This document shows positions 43,309-52,601 of a stretch of 64,000 nucleotides of DNA, one piece after another (position 1 is the first letter of the stretch; each line of letters begins with the position of its first letter). A model generated the notes under the pieces. It ran no database searches. It saw only the letters and a list, made by a program, of their open reading frames with translations, and was not told the origin of the DNA. The position numbers were made by a program, and so were the translations under genes. The stretch is taken from contig NZ_JAJLRA010000017.1 in NCBI RefSeq assembly GCF_020991365.1, positions 57,067-121,066 of the forward strand, read 5' to 3'. The DNA comes from Streptacidiphilus sp. ASG 303. GTDB lineage: Bacteria > Actinomycetota > Actinomycetes > Streptomycetales > Streptomycetaceae.

Positions 43309-45966
43309 GTGGTCACCGCGCGGGCAGCCGCCACCTTCGAGCCGGTCGGCCGCTCGGTCGCCGCCGCCCGCGGTTTCGTCCGCGACACCCTCCAGGGCTG
43401 GGGGTTCGCGGACGTGGTGGACGACGCGGTGGTCCTCGCCAGCGAACTGGTCACCAACGCCGTGGTGCACGCCGGGACCGCCGCCGAGGTGACCTGCCTG
43501 CGCGAGGACGACGCGGTGCGGATCGAGGTCGCCGACCGCTACCCGGAGCGGGAGCTGCCGCTCGACGGGGTCGGCCCGGTCGGCGAGCCGTCGCGCGGGC
43601 GGCTCGGCGACCCGGAGCGCGAGGGCGGCCGCGGCCTCCTCCTCTGCTCCGCGCTGGCGCCGCGCTGGGGCGTGGAGTACAGCGCCACCCACAAGCTGGT
43701 GTGGTTCCGCATGGTGCTGCCCGCCCGCGGCGCGGGCACCCGGTTCGCCGCCCCCGCCGGGCCGGAGGGGGCGCTGCCGGCCGCCGGCGACGGCGTGCTG
43801 GTCGGCGTGGTCCGGGTGGACGCCGACGGGGTCGTGCGGTCCTGGAACGCCGACGCCGAGGGCCTCTTCCACCTGCCGGCCGCGCAGGTCACCGGGCACC
43901 CGCTGGCGGAGTACGCGGCCTGGCCGCAGACGCCGGGCACCGGCCTGGGGCTCCAGGAGGCGCTGGCCCTCTCCCGTTGGGAGGGCAGCTACGGCATCCG
44001 CGGCGGCGACGGCCGGGTGACCGGCGTGTACGGCTCCCACCTGCGGATGCGGGACGCCGAGGGCGCCCCCTCCACCGTCTGCCTGCTGGTCCGCGAGCAG
44101 GACCGGGCGGTGCTGCAGTCGCCGTTCCGGGCACCCGCTGCCGAGGGCGGCGCGGCGGGCCGCGCCGACGGCCGCGACCGGCGGCCCGCCGACGCCTTCG
44201 ACGCGCTGCTCGGCAGCCCGTCGGCCGACGACCTCGACGGGCTGCTGCAGCGCACCGTGGAGCGGGCCCGCGACATGCTCGACGGCGACGCCTCCTACCT
44301 GCTGCTCGCCACCGACGACGAGACCGAGCTGGAGGTCCGGGCCAGCGCCGGGCTGCCCTCGGGGCGGCAGCGGTTCGCGCGCGTGCCGGTGGAGGGCGGC
44401 ACCGGCCGGTACGGCTCGGCGCGGATGCCCGCCGTCCACGACGACCTCACGGCGCAGCCCGGCGCGGTGCCGCTGCTGACGGGCACCGGGATGCGCTCGG
44501 TGGTCACCGTCCCGCTGAAGGTCGAGGGGCGGCTGACCGGTTCCCTGGGCGTCGCCGCCCAGGCCCCCGCCCGCTACACCAACGACGACGCGCTGCGCCT
44601 GCAGTTCGCCGCCGACCGCATCTCGCTGGCGGTGGAGAGCGCCCGGCTCACCGAGCTGGAGCGGCTGCGGCGCGGCTCGCTCTCCTTCCTGGTGGAGGCC
44701 TCCGACCTGCTGGCCGGCACCCTGGAGCGGGACCAGACGCTGGCGCTGATGGCGCAGATGACCGTGCCCACCCTGGCCGCGTGGTGCGCGGTGTACACCA
44801 CCGGCGACCAGGCCGGGCCGCCGCAGCTGGCGTTCGTCCTGCACGAGGACGAGGACCGGATCGACGGCCTGCGGGCCCTGCTGGAGAAGGTGCCGCCGCC
44901 GGACCCGGACCCCAGCCCCGGCGCCCGCCCCTGGAAGGCCCCCGCCGAGGCCGCCCACGCCGCCGCCCTGCGCGCCTCGCTGCGCTCTCTGGGCCTGGGC
45001 GACGCCGCGCAGCCGGCCGCCGGCCCCGGCACCGCCCTGGCCACCTCGGCGGCGGTCGGCGGCGAGACGGTGGTGCTGCCGCTGGTGGCGCGCAACCGGG
45101 TCATCGGGCTGCTGGCGCTCGGCCGGTCCGCGGAGGAGCGCTTCCGCCGGGAGATCCTGGAGCTCGCCGAGGACCTCTCCCGGCGGGCCGCCCTGGCCCT
45201 GGACAACGCCCGCCTGTACTCGGAGCGCACCGCCATCAGCCAGGCCCTGCAGCGCAGCCTGCTGCCGCCGGAGCTGCCGCCGGTGCCCGGCGTCGAGGTC
45301 GAGGTGATCTACCGGGCGGCGGGCGAGGGCAACGAGGTCGGCGGCGACTTCTACGACGTCTTCCCCATCCGGGAGGGCACCTACGGCTTCGCCATCGGCG
45401 ACGTCTGCGGCACCGGGCCGGAGGCCGCGTCCGTGACCGGCCTGGCCCGGCACTCGCTGCGGCTGCTGGCCCGCGAGGGCCTGGCCGCGCCCGAGGTGCT
45501 GCAGCGGCTGAACGCGGCGATCCTCGACGAGGGCTCCCGCAGCCGCTTCCTCACCCTCCTCTACGGGGAGATGACGCCGTGCCCGGACGGCTCGGTGGAG
45601 CTGCGGCTGGTCTGCGCGGGGCACCCGCTGCCGCTGCGGCTGCGGCCGGGCGGCGAGGTGGTGCCCGCCGCCGAGCCCCAGCCGCTGCTGGGCGTGATGG
45701 AGGACCTGGAGCTGTCGGAGGAGACCGTCGTCCTGGACCCGGGCGACGTGCTGCTCTGCGTCACCGACGGCGTCACCGAGCGGCGCGAGGGCGGCCGGAT
45801 GCTGGGCGACGACGGCCTGGCGGAGGTGCTGGCGGGCTGCACCGGCCTGACCGCGGGGGCGGTGGCGGCCCGGGTGCAGCGCGCGGTGGAGCGGTTCGCC
45901 GCCGAACCGCCCTCCGACGACATGGCGATCCTGGCCCTGCGCATCCCGGCGCAGCGCCAGGTCTGA
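43309..45966 (+). CDS. osaC: Multidomain sigma-B regulator OsaC
   Basis: Cytoplasmic protein of 885 residues. It has an RsbW-like anti-sigma kinase domain (about 1-130, [14 protein letters not shown]), a PAS domain (about 162-265), two GAF domains (about 302-445 and 463-628) and a C-terminal SpoIIE/PP2C phosphatase (about 660-884, [30 protein letters not shown]). In S. coelicolor OsaC binds sigma-B and restores it to resting level after osmotic stress. GTG 43309 follows GAGGAGCCGGGAG. Divergent from osaA. Confidence 0.9.
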   Translation: MVTARAAATFEPVGRSVAAARGFVRDTLQGWGFADVVDDAVVLASELVTNAVVHAGTAAEVTCLREDDAVRIEVADRYPERELPLDGVGPVGEPSRGRLGDPEREGGRGLLLCSALAPRWGVEYSATHKLVWFRMVLPARGAGTRFAAPAGPEGALPAAGDGVLVGVVRVDADGVVRSWNADAEGLFHLPAAQVTGHPLAEYAAWPQTPGTGLGLQEALALSRWEGSYGIRGGDGRVTGVYGSHLRMRDAEGAPSTVCLLVREQDRAVLQSPFRAPAAEGGAAGRADGRDRRPADAFDALLGSPSADDLDGLLQRTVERARDMLDGDASYLLLATDDETELEVRASAGLPSGRQRFARVPVEGGTGRYGSARMPAVHDDLTAQPGAVPLLTGTGMRSVVTVPLKVEGRLTGSLGVAAQAPARYTNDDALRLQFAADRISLAVESARLTELERLRRGSLSFLVEASDLLAGTLERDQTLALMAQMTVPTLAAWCAVYTTGDQAGPPQLAFVLHEDEDRIDGLRALLEKVPPPDPDPSPGARPWKAPAEAAHAAALRASLRSLGLGDAAQPAAGPGTALATSAAVGGETVVLPLVARNRVIGLLALGRSAEERFRREILELAEDLSRRAALALDNARLYSERTAISQALQRSLLPPELPPVPGVEVEVIYRAAGEGNEVGGDFYDVFPIREGTYGFAIGDVCGTGPEAASVTGLARHSLRLLAREGLAAPEVLQRLNAAILDEGSRSRFLTLLYGEMTPCPDGSVELRLVCAGHPLPLRLRPGGEVVPAAEPQPLLGVMEDLELSEETVVLDPGDVLLCVTDGVTERREGGRMLGDDGLAEVLAGCTGLTAGAVAARVQRAVERFAAEPPSDDMAILALRIPAQRQV

Positions 45967-46024
45967 GGGTCCGGGGGCACGGGGCCGGGCGGGCGCCCGG
46001 GACCGGGCCGGCCGCCCGTCCGGC

Positions 46025-47029
46025 TCAGCCCCGGCCGGCCACCGGCTGCTGTGCGGCCTCCGCGGCGGGGGCGGCGCGACCCGGCCCGGGACCCGGTGCG
46101 GATCCCGGTGCGGATCCCGGGACCGCGCCGGCCGCCCGGGGGCGCAGCAGGGCGGCGGCGCCCGCCTGGACCGCGTACGCGAGCAGCAGCAACGCCACCG
46201 CCACGATGCCGTCGGCCCAGAAGTGGTTGGCGGTCACCACGACCACCGCCACGGTGGCGGCGGCGTGCAGCACCGCCAGCCAGCGCCACCGGCTGCGGGA
46301 GATCCGCACCACCGCCACCGCCACCAGCACGCACCAGGCGACGTGCACCGACGGCATCGCGGACAGCTCGTCGGCGACGACGCCGCCCACCGGCCCGCCG
46401 TACACCGACTGCCCGTACTGCACGGCGACGTCCACGAAGCCGCTGCCGGGCAGCATCCGCGGCGGCGCCACCGGGACGAACTGCACCAGCAGGCAGGCCG
46501 CGGTGACCAGGACCACCGTGGTGCGCACCCACGCGTAGCGCCGCCGGTGGCGCAGGAAGACCCAGAGCAGGAGGGCGATCATCGCGCCGAAGTGCAGGAC
46601 CGCGTAGTAGTAGTTCGCCGCCTTCACCAGCCAGGGGTGCGGCAGCACGGCGCGCTGCCAGGACGCCTCGTCGGGCAGGCCGAGGGCCAGCTCGGCGCGG
46701 TGGATCCGCCGGGCGCGGTCCAGGGCGTGGTCGGTGCCCATGAGCGAGAGGTGGCCGGCCAGCTGCCACAGGGCGAAGAGCGCCAGCAGGGTGCCGGCCT
46801 CGCGCAGCACCGCGGCGGCCGCCGGGGCGCGGCCCGTCGCGGGCCGGTCCGCGGCGGACCGGTCCGTGGCGGGCCGGTCCTTGGCGGACCGGTCCGTGGC
46901 GGGCCGGTCCTTGGCGGACCGGTGTGCGTCGGGCCGGACGGCCGCCGCCCGCCGCACCGCGTACGAGGCGGCGAGCAGCACGGCGGACGCGCCGCCCGCC
47001 GTCTGCCACGACAGGGTGAGGTTCTGCAC
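46025..47029 (-). CDS. PAP2-family membrane phosphatase
   Basis: Membrane protein of 334 residues with the PAP2/inositol-phosphorylceramide-synthase type core. Conserved parts are MPSVHVAW and NHFWADG, which hold the catalytic histidines and Asp. Five or six hydrophobic segments. It may act on a lipid or polyprenyl phosphate. GTG 47029. Residues about 37-66 carry 10-residue repeats (ATDRSAKDRP) in the loop after the first membrane segment. It is the last gene before the glycopolymer region. Confidence 0.82.
   Translation of the reverse strand: MQNLTLSWQTAGGASAVLLAASYAVRRAAAVRPDAHRSAKDRPATDRSAKDRPATDRSAADRPATGRAPAAAAVLREAGTLLALFALWQLAGHLSLMGTDHALDRARRIHRAELALGLPDEASWQRAVLPHPWLVKAANYYYAVLHFGAMIALLLWVFLRHRRRYAWVRTTVVLVTAACLLVQFVPVAPPRMLPGSGFVDVAVQYGQSVYGGPVGGVVADELSAMPSVHVAWCVLVAVAVVRISRSRWRWLAVLHAAATVAVVVVTANHFWADGIVAVALLLLAYAVQAGAAALLRPRAAGAVPGSAPGSAPGPGPGRAAPAAEAAQQPVAGRG
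46831..46920 (-). repeat. Three 30-bp repeats inside the PAP2 gene
   Basis: Two perfect 30-bp copies at 46861-46890 and 46891-46920 and one degraded copy before them. The period is a multiple of three, so copy-number change keeps the frame and varies the length of a charged loop. Confidence 0.75.
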
Positions 47030-47161
47030 CGGCCACGCCCTCCCCGGGGCACCGGGCCGTCCCGCCCCCGTCGGGCGGGGAGGACTCCGGCCGGTCCCCC
47101 GCGATGAACAGACGGTAGACCCCGGTGGACGCCCGCCGGGACCGAGGGGGTGCCGGGCGGC

Positions 47162-48445
47162 TCAGCCGCCGATCACCAGCCGCCGCACGCCGGGCCAGCG
47201 GTCGGGGTCGGTGACCCGCCGGCCGTCCACGAGCACCCGCACGCCGGGCAGGTCCGCGGCGGACAGCACCCGGTAGTCGGCGTGGTCGGCCTGCACCACG
47301 GCTGCGGACACCGGCTGCCCCCCGTGCGGCGGCAGGCCGAGCGCGGACAGCTCGGCGGCGGTGTAGAGGGGATCGGAGACGTACGGCTGCGCGCCGCGCG
47401 CCCGCAGCGCGGCCACCACCGGGAAGACGCCGGAGAACGCGGTCTCCTTCACCCCGCCCCGGTAGGCGGCGCCCAGCACCAGCACGCCCGCCCCGGTGAG
47501 CGGCCCGAACTCCCGCTCCAGCAGGTCCACCGCGTAGCCCGGCATGGCCTCGTTGGCCTCGCGGGCGGCGCGGACCACGGTCGCCGCCGGGTCGTTCCAC
47601 AGGTACATCCGCGGGTAGACCGGGATGCAGTGGCCGCCGACGGCGACGCCGGGCTGGTGGATGTGGCTGTACGGCTGGGTGTTGCACGCCTCGACGACCC
47701 GGGTGACGTCCACGCCGACGGTGTCCGCGTAGCGGGCGAACTGGTTGGCCAGGCCGATGTTGACGTCGCGGTAGGTGGTCTCGGCGAGCTTGGCCAGCTC
47801 GGCGGCCTCGGCGGAGCCGAGGTCCCACACGCCGTTGGGGCGCGGCAGGTCGTCGCGGTCGTCGAAGTCGAGCACGGCCCGGTAGAACTCCGCCCCGCGC
47901 CGGGCCGACTCCGCGTCGACGCCGCCCAGCAGCTTGGGGTAGCGGCGCAGGTCGGCGAAGACGCGGCCGGTGAGGACCCGCTCGGGGCTGAAGACGAGCG
48001 CGAAGTCCCGCCCGGCGGTCAGGCCGGAGCCCTGCTCCAGCAGGGGCGCCCAGCGGCCGCGGGTGGTGCCCACCGGGAGCGTGGTCTCGTAGCTGACCAG
48101 GGTGCCGGGGCGCAGCCCGGCGGCGACGGCACAGGTCGCCTCGTCCATCCAGCCGAAGTCCGGCTCGCCCGCGGCGTCCACGAAGAGCGGCACCACCACG
48201 ACGACGGCCTCGGCCTCCGCGACCGCGGCGGCGGTGTCGGTGGTGGCCCGCAGGAGCCCGGCGGAGACGGCCTCCTTGAGGCGGACGTCCAGCCCGGCCT
48301 CCCCGGGGAAGGGCACCGTCCCCTCCCCCACCAGCCGCACCACCCGCTCGTCGACGTCGGCACCGACCACGTGGTGCCCCTTGGCGGCGAACTGCACCGC
48401 CAGCGGCAGACCGATCTTGCCCAGCGCCACCACACAGATCCGCAC
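47162..48445 (-). CDS. Nucleotide-sugar 6-dehydrogenase (UDP-HexNAc type)
   Basis: NAD-dependent enzyme of 427 residues that oxidises C6 of a UDP-N-acetylhexosamine to the uronic acid. The dinucleotide motif is VALGKIGLPLAVQF, and the catalytic Cys is in VGGHCIPVYP (about 269). Context suggests UDP-GlcNAc as substrate (WbpA-like), but UDP-ManNAc (WecC-like) cannot be excluded. GTG 48445 has GGAGGG 8 bp upstream; an upstream extension of Pro/Arg-rich codons was rejected. Divergent from the epimerase gene. Confidence 0.85.
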   Translation of the reverse strand: MRICVVALGKIGLPLAVQFAAKGHHVVGADVDERVVRLVGEGTVPFPGEAGLDVRLKEAVSAGLLRATTDTAAAVAEAEAVVVVVPLFVDAAGEPDFGWMDEATCAVAAGLRPGTLVSYETTLPVGTTRGRWAPLLEQGSGLTAGRDFALVFSPERVLTGRVFADLRRYPKLLGGVDAESARRGAEFYRAVLDFDDRDDLPRPNGVWDLGSAEAAELAKLAETTYRDVNIGLANQFARYADTVGVDVTRVVEACNTQPYSHIHQPGVAVGGHCIPVYPRMYLWNDPAATVVRAAREANEAMPGYAVDLLEREFGPLTGAGVLVLGAAYRGGVKETAFSGVFPVVAALRARGAQPYVSDPLYTAAELSALGLPPHGGQPVSAAVVQADHADYRVLSAADLPGVRVLVDGRRVTDPDRWPGVRRLVIGG

Positions 48446-48559
48446 GGCTGCTGCCCTCCGCAGGCCCGGGGCCCCGGCTGCGGCCCGCTCCCCTGCGATT
48501 GTCGGCGCGGGCCGGCGGGCGGGCCTCCCGGGCGCGGCGGACGGGGGACGGGGCCTGGG

Positions 48560-48606
48560 GCGGAGGCGAGGGCGGAGGCGAGGGCGGAGGCGAGGGCGGG
48601 AGCGGG
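48560..48606. repeat. G-rich 12-bp tandem repeats in the dehydrogenase-epimerase gap
   Basis: Three perfect copies of GCGGAGGCGAGG (48560-48595) followed by GCGGGAGCGGGGGCGGGGGC. The + strand could form a G-quadruplex. The rest of the 317-bp divergent gap shows no gene; the promoters of both genes must lie here. Confidence 0.7.
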
Positions 48607-48762
48607 GGCGGGGGCGGGGAGCGGCGTACCGGGGGGCGGCAGACGGGGGACGGGCCGCGGCCGCCCGGCGTGGTCCGGGAGCGTGCACGCGGGCGCTGCC
48701 TAGCGTGAGGAGCGCACCCCTGTGGGGCGCGCCCCCGTTCCCGCCCGGAGGAGGAACCCGCC

Positions 48763-49860
48763 GTGAAGGTCCTCAGTGTCGTCGGGGCCCGGCCCCAGCT
48801 GGTGAAGCTCGCCCCGGTCGCGGAGGCGCTGACCGCCGCCGGGGCGCGGCACGTCATCGTCCACACCGGGCAGCACTACGACGCCGACCTGTCGGACGTC
48901 TTCTTCACCGGCCTCGGCATCCCCGCACCCGACGTGCACCTGGGCGTCGGCTCGGGCAGCCACGGCGTGCAGACCGGCGGGGTCCTCGCCGCGCTGGACC
49001 CCGTCCTGGCGGCAGAGCGCCCCGACTGGGTGCTGGTGTACGGCGACACCAACTCCACGCTGGCCGGGGCGGTGGCGGCGGTGAAGCAGCACCTGCCGGT
49101 CGCCCACCTGGAGGCCGGCCTGCGGTCGTTCAACCGGCGGATGCCCGAGGAGCACAACCGGGTGCTGACCGACCACGCCGCCGACCTGCTGCTCGCCCCC
49201 ACCGAGGAGGCCGTGCGGCACCTGGCCGCCGAGGGCCTGGCGGAGCGCACCGAGCTGGTGGGCGACGTGATGGTCGACGTCTGCCTGCGGGTGCGCGACG
49301 CCGCGCTGGCCGAGCGCCGGGTGCCACGGCTGCCCGAGGGCGTGGCGGCGGACCGGCCGTACCTGCTGGCGACCCTGCACCGGGCGGAGAACACCGACGA
49401 CCCCAAGCGGCTCGCCGCGATCGCCGACGCCCTCGCGGCCCTGCCGCTGCCCGTCGCCCTGCTGGCGCACCCCCGGCTGCTGGCCCGCGCCGGGGAGCAC
49501 GGCGTGGAGCTGGCCCGCGGCGCCGTCCGGGTGGGCCGGCCGCTGCCGTACGCGGACCTGGTGGCCGCCGTGCTCGGGTCCGCCGGGGTGGTCACCGACT
49601 CCGGGGGCCTGCAGAAGGAGGCGTACCTGCTGGGCCGCCCCTGCACCACGCTGCGTCCGGAGACCGAGTGGCCGGAGACGCTGGAGGGCGGCTGGAACGC
49701 CCTGGTGCCGGACCCGCAGCTGCTGACCGCCGCCGCCTGGGCGGCCACCGCCGCCCGCCCGGCCCCCGCGGCGCCGCGCGGCGCCCCGTACGGGGACGGG
49801 CGGGCGGCGGGCCGGGTGGCGCGGGTGCTGACGGAGCGGGCGGCGGCAGGGCGGGACTGA
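48763..49860 (+). CDS. UDP-sugar 2-epimerase, WbpI type
   Basis: Non-hydrolysing C2 epimerase of 365 residues. The N-terminus reads VVGARPQLVK, and YGDTNSTLAGA, HLEAGLRSFN and RMPEEHNRVLTD follow. GARPQ and MPEExNRxLTD are closer to WbpI, which epimerises UDP-2,3-diacetamido-glucuronate, than to WecB (GTRPE). GTG 48763 has GGAGGAG upstream. Only + strand gene of the glycopolymer region. Confidence 0.88.
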   Translation: MKVLSVVGARPQLVKLAPVAEALTAAGARHVIVHTGQHYDADLSDVFFTGLGIPAPDVHLGVGSGSHGVQTGGVLAALDPVLAAERPDWVLVYGDTNSTLAGAVAAVKQHLPVAHLEAGLRSFNRRMPEEHNRVLTDHAADLLLAPTEEAVRHLAAEGLAERTELVGDVMVDVCLRVRDAALAERRVPRLPEGVAADRPYLLATLHRAENTDDPKRLAAIADALAALPLPVALLAHPRLLARAGEHGVELARGAVRVGRPLPYADLVAAVLGSAGVVTDSGGLQKEAYLLGRPCTTLRPETEWPETLEGGWNALVPDPQLLTAAAWAATAARPAPAAPRGAPYGDGRAAGRVARVLTERAAAGRD

Positions 49861-49941
49861 CGCGGCGGGCCGACGGCGGCCGGAGCCTCCGTCGGCCGGG
49901 GTGCCGCAGGCGGTGCCCCGGGCGGTGGTCCGGCCGGCGGC

Positions 49942-50994
49942 TCAGGCGGGCTCGGGCTGGGGTTCGTCCGCGATCCGCGCCCGGACCGCCACGGTCGTCC
50001 GCCGCTGCGCCGACTCCAGCACCGCCGCCGAGACCTGCACCGTGCGCAGCCCCTGCCGCAGCGTCACCAGGTCGCCGGGCTTGCCCTCCACCGCGTCCCG
50101 GAACCGCTCGTGCTCCACGAGCAGCGGCTCCCGCTTGGGGATCGCGTAGCGGACCATGTCGCCCTCGGCCACGCCGCGGAAGGCGCGCAGGGCCTCCCAC
50201 TCCGTGGTCACCGCGCCGTTGGCGTAGAAGGTGAGGTCGGCGGTGAGGGTGTCGGCGACGAAGCAGCCGCGCGCGCCGGTGACCGCCGTGAACCGCTCCT
50301 TGAGCGGGCTCAGCCAGTTGACCAGGTGGCTGACGACGGTGCCGTCGGAGAGCTCGCCGACCACGGCCACCATGTCCTCGTGCGGACGGCCGCTCTTGGA
50401 GACCGTGCGGGCCGCCACCGAGCAGTACTCCTGGCCGGTCACCCAGGCGGTGAGGTCGATGTCGTGGGTCGCGAGGTCCTTGACGACGCCCACGTCGGCG
50501 ATGCGGTGCGGGAAGGGCCCCTGGCGGCGGGTCACCACCTGGAACACCTCGCCCAGCTCGCCGGCCTCCAGCCGGGCCCGCAGCGACTGCAGCGCGGGGT
50601 TGAACCGCTCGATGTGGCCGACGCCGGCGACCAGGCCGCGCGCCTCGAAGGCGTCCACCAGCCGTTCGGCGGCGGCCACCGAGTGCGCCAGCGGCTTCTC
50701 GATCAGCGCGCAGACGCCGTTGGCGGCCAGCTCCAGGCCCACGGCCTCGTGGTGCGCGGTGGGGCAGGCCACCACGGCGTAGTCGACGCCCAGGGCGACC
50801 AGCTCGGCGACGGTGTGCACGACCGGTACGCCGCGGGCGGCGCCGGTGCGGTCGCCGGCGGGGTCGACCGCGGCGACGAGCTCCACGCCGTCCAGTCCGC
50901 GCAGCACGCGGGCGTGGTTGCGGCCCATCGCGCCCAGGCCGATCAGGCCGGCCCGCAGGGTGCGGCGTCCGGCGGCCCCGGCCGGGGCGCTCAT
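49942..50994 (-). CDS. Gfo/Idh/MocA oxidoreductase (WbpB-like 3-dehydrogenase)
   Basis: NAD-dependent oxidoreductase of 350 residues. The N-terminal Rossmann motif is GLIGLGAMGRNHARVL, EKPLAHSV follows, and a catalytic Lys/His lie in DLATHDID. WbpB-type enzymes oxidise C3 of UDP-GlcNAcA, and the ketone is then aminated by a DegT partner. ATG 50994 overlaps the stop of the short ORF at 50991-51065 (ATGA), implying coupled translation. Confidence 0.85.
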   Translation of the reverse strand: MSAPAGAAGRRTLRAGLIGLGAMGRNHARVLRGLDGVELVAAVDPAGDRTGAARGVPVVHTVAELVALGVDYAVVACPTAHHEAVGLELAANGVCALIEKPLAHSVAAAERLVDAFEARGLVAGVGHIERFNPALQSLRARLEAGELGEVFQVVTRRQGPFPHRIADVGVVKDLATHDIDLTAWVTGQEYCSVAARTVSKSGRPHEDMVAVVGELSDGTVVSHLVNWLSPLKERFTAVTGARGCFVADTLTADLTFYANGAVTTEWEALRAFRGVAEGDMVRYAIPKREPLLVEHERFRDAVEGKPGDLVTLRQGLRTVQVSAAVLESAQRRTTVAVRARIADEPQPEPA

Positions 50995-51065
50995 CGCCGG
51001 CCCGCCGGGGCCGGGGCGGCACCGGCCGGCGCCGCAGGGATCAGCTCTCGGTCTCTCCCGCGCAT
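50991..51065 (-). pseudogene. Remnant resembling the start of the DegT aminotransferase gene
   Basis: A 24-codon ORF (MRGRDRELIPAA...) whose first 12 codons match the start of the aminotransferase at 60236 (MRGRNEETIPAA). The similarity continues upstream through the ribosome site: ACGGAGGTGGCCGC occurs before both ATGs. After codon 12 the similarity ends and the ORF runs into the Gfo/Idh start. Either a truncated copy left by rearrangement or a kept coupler peptide. Confidence 0.7.
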
Positions 51066-51097
51066 GGCGGCCACCTCCGTGGTGTCGTCTGCTTGCG

Positions 51098-51176
51098 TCC
51101 GTGTGCCGCGTGGTCGTGTGCCGTGTCGTCGTGTGCCGGGTCGTCGTGTGCCGCGTCGTCGTGTGCCGCGGCGCCG
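51098..51176. repeat. Five 15-bp tandem repeats upstream of the remnant
   Basis: Five near-identical units of GTCGTGTGCCGCGTC. They sit upstream of the remnant's ribosome site and resemble the leader of the aminotransferase gene (CCGTGGTCGTGCCGCC at about 60262). No spacer/repeat alternation, so not CRISPR. Confidence 0.7.
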
Positions 51177-51234
51177 TGCAGCCGGGGGAGGGCGCCGCGG
51201 TCGCAGGCCCCGGGCGGGCCGGGGCCGGGCCCGG

Positions 51235-52428
51235 TCACGCCGCCGCCGCCGGTTCGGGCAGCGGGTGGAGCCGGGCGGCGGCGAGCAGCCCCGCCACCGC
51301 CGCGGCCAGTTCGTCGTAGGGGCTCGCGGCCTGCCGGTGCCCGTCGGACCACCGCAGCGCGCCGGCGCGGCAGCGGTCGTACGCGGCGCGGTGCGCGCCC
51401 GACCAGCCGGCCAGGATGCGGGCCGCCTGCTCCGGGCCGTCGGCGACGGTGCCCGCACCGCAGGAGCGGACCAGCTCCGCCGCGCGCGGCAGCGGGCTGC
51501 TGAGCACCGGCAGGCCGCAGGCCAGGTACTCGTAGACCTTCGACGGCACGGAGTCGACGAAGGCCCGCGTCGGCTCCAGCAGGGCGAGCCCCGCCCAGGC
51601 CCCCTCGGCCAGCCGCCAGGCCGCCCGCGGCGGCATCCGGCCGTGCAGCCGGACCCGCCCGGCGGCCGGGCTGGTCCGCTGCCAGTGCAGGAGCCGGTCG
51701 CGGTCGGCGGGGGCGACGGGGCCCACCAGGTCGACGTGCCAGTCGGGCGCCGCCTCGACGGCCGCGAGCATCGCCCACAGGCCGCGGCTCCCGCGCAGGT
51801 CCCCCACGTACAGCGCCCGCGGGACCGGGCCGGGGGGCTGCGGGGCGGGCAGCAGCCGGACGTCCGGCATGTTGCGGACGACCAGGCGGCGGGCGGCGGT
51901 GCGGGGCGGCACGTGCTCGTCGGCGACCACGGTGAGGTCGGCGCCGCGGCTGAGCAGGGTCGCGGCGAGCGCCCACACCCGGGCGGCCGCGCCGACGGCG
52001 CCGCGCGCCCAGGGGCGGTCGCGCAGCAGCGCCTGGTAGTCCTCGTGGACGTCCACCACGAGCAGCCGGCGCCCGCCGGGCAGCGGACGGTGGACGGCCC
52101 GGTGCAGGCGGGCGGCGGGCACCAGGTCGGGGTCGAGGGTGAGCAGCACCCGGCCGCGGGCGCGGGACGGCAGCAGGGCGGCGTGCAGGCCGCGGCGGGC
52201 CAGCCCGCCGGCGCGGATCGGCCGGAAGTCGACGCCCGGCGGCGCGTCCCGGGCGGTGCCGCGGGCCAGCACCTCCACCGTGAGCCCGGCACGGCGCAGG
52301 GCGGCGCAGTGCCGGTGCAGGCGGGCGTCGGCGACGTGGTGGCCGCTGGTGACCACGGAGACGTCGACCGGGGCGGGCAGGGCGGCGGGGGCGCCGTCCG
52401 GGGGCGGGGGATGCGTGGGAGGGGTCAT
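51235..52428 (-). CDS. Glycosyltransferase (GT4-like)
   Basis: Probable glycosyltransferase of 397 residues with GT-B fold. N-terminal part: DVSVVTSGHHVADARLHRH; C-terminal part has VPSKVYEYLACGLPVLSS, the nucleotide-sugar binding loop. ATG 52428. Ends with an Ala/Pro tail. Donor and acceptor unknown; context points to glycopolymer synthesis. Confidence 0.82.
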   Translation of the reverse strand: MTPPTHPPPPDGAPAALPAPVDVSVVTSGHHVADARLHRHCAALRRAGLTVEVLARGTARDAPPGVDFRPIRAGGLARRGLHAALLPSRARGRVLLTLDPDLVPAARLHRAVHRPLPGGRRLLVVDVHEDYQALLRDRPWARGAVGAAARVWALAATLLSRGADLTVVADEHVPPRTAARRLVVRNMPDVRLLPAPQPPGPVPRALYVGDLRGSRGLWAMLAAVEAAPDWHVDLVGPVAPADRDRLLHWQRTSPAAGRVRLHGRMPPRAAWRLAEGAWAGLALLEPTRAFVDSVPSKVYEYLACGLPVLSSPLPRAAELVRSCGAGTVADGPEQAARILAGWSGAHRAAYDRCRAGALRWSDGHRQAASPYDELAAAVAGLLAAARLHPLPEPAAAA

Positions 52429-52443
52429 GGCTCGCACCGCCGA

Positions 52444-52552
52444 CTCGGGGCTCGGGTGGGGGCTCGGGGCTCGGGTGGGGGCTCGGGGCCCGGGTGGGGC
52501 CCGGGTGGGGGCCGGGTGGGGGCCGGGTGGGGCCCGGGGCCCGGGGCCCGGC
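52444..52552. repeat. G-rich 19-bp and 11-bp tandem repeats
   Basis: Units of CTCGGGGCTCGGGTGGGGG followed by shorter GGCCGGGTGGG units fill most of the 173-bp gap between the ABC ATPase stop and the glycosyltransferase start. Several G-quadruplex motifs on the + strand. Confidence 0.75.
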
Positions 52553-52601
52553 CGGCGGGTCCGTCCTCGGGGCGGACCGGGGGCGCCCGGCCGGGGGCCG
52601 G

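Noticed and set aside
48763..49860. Classical WecB UDP-GlcNAc 2-epimerase
   Set aside because: The GARPQ and MPEExNRxLTD signatures are closer to WbpI than to WecB (GTRPE).
51098..51176. Possible CRISPR array
   Set aside because: Units are 15 bp and directly adjacent, without unique spacers; no cas genes nearby.
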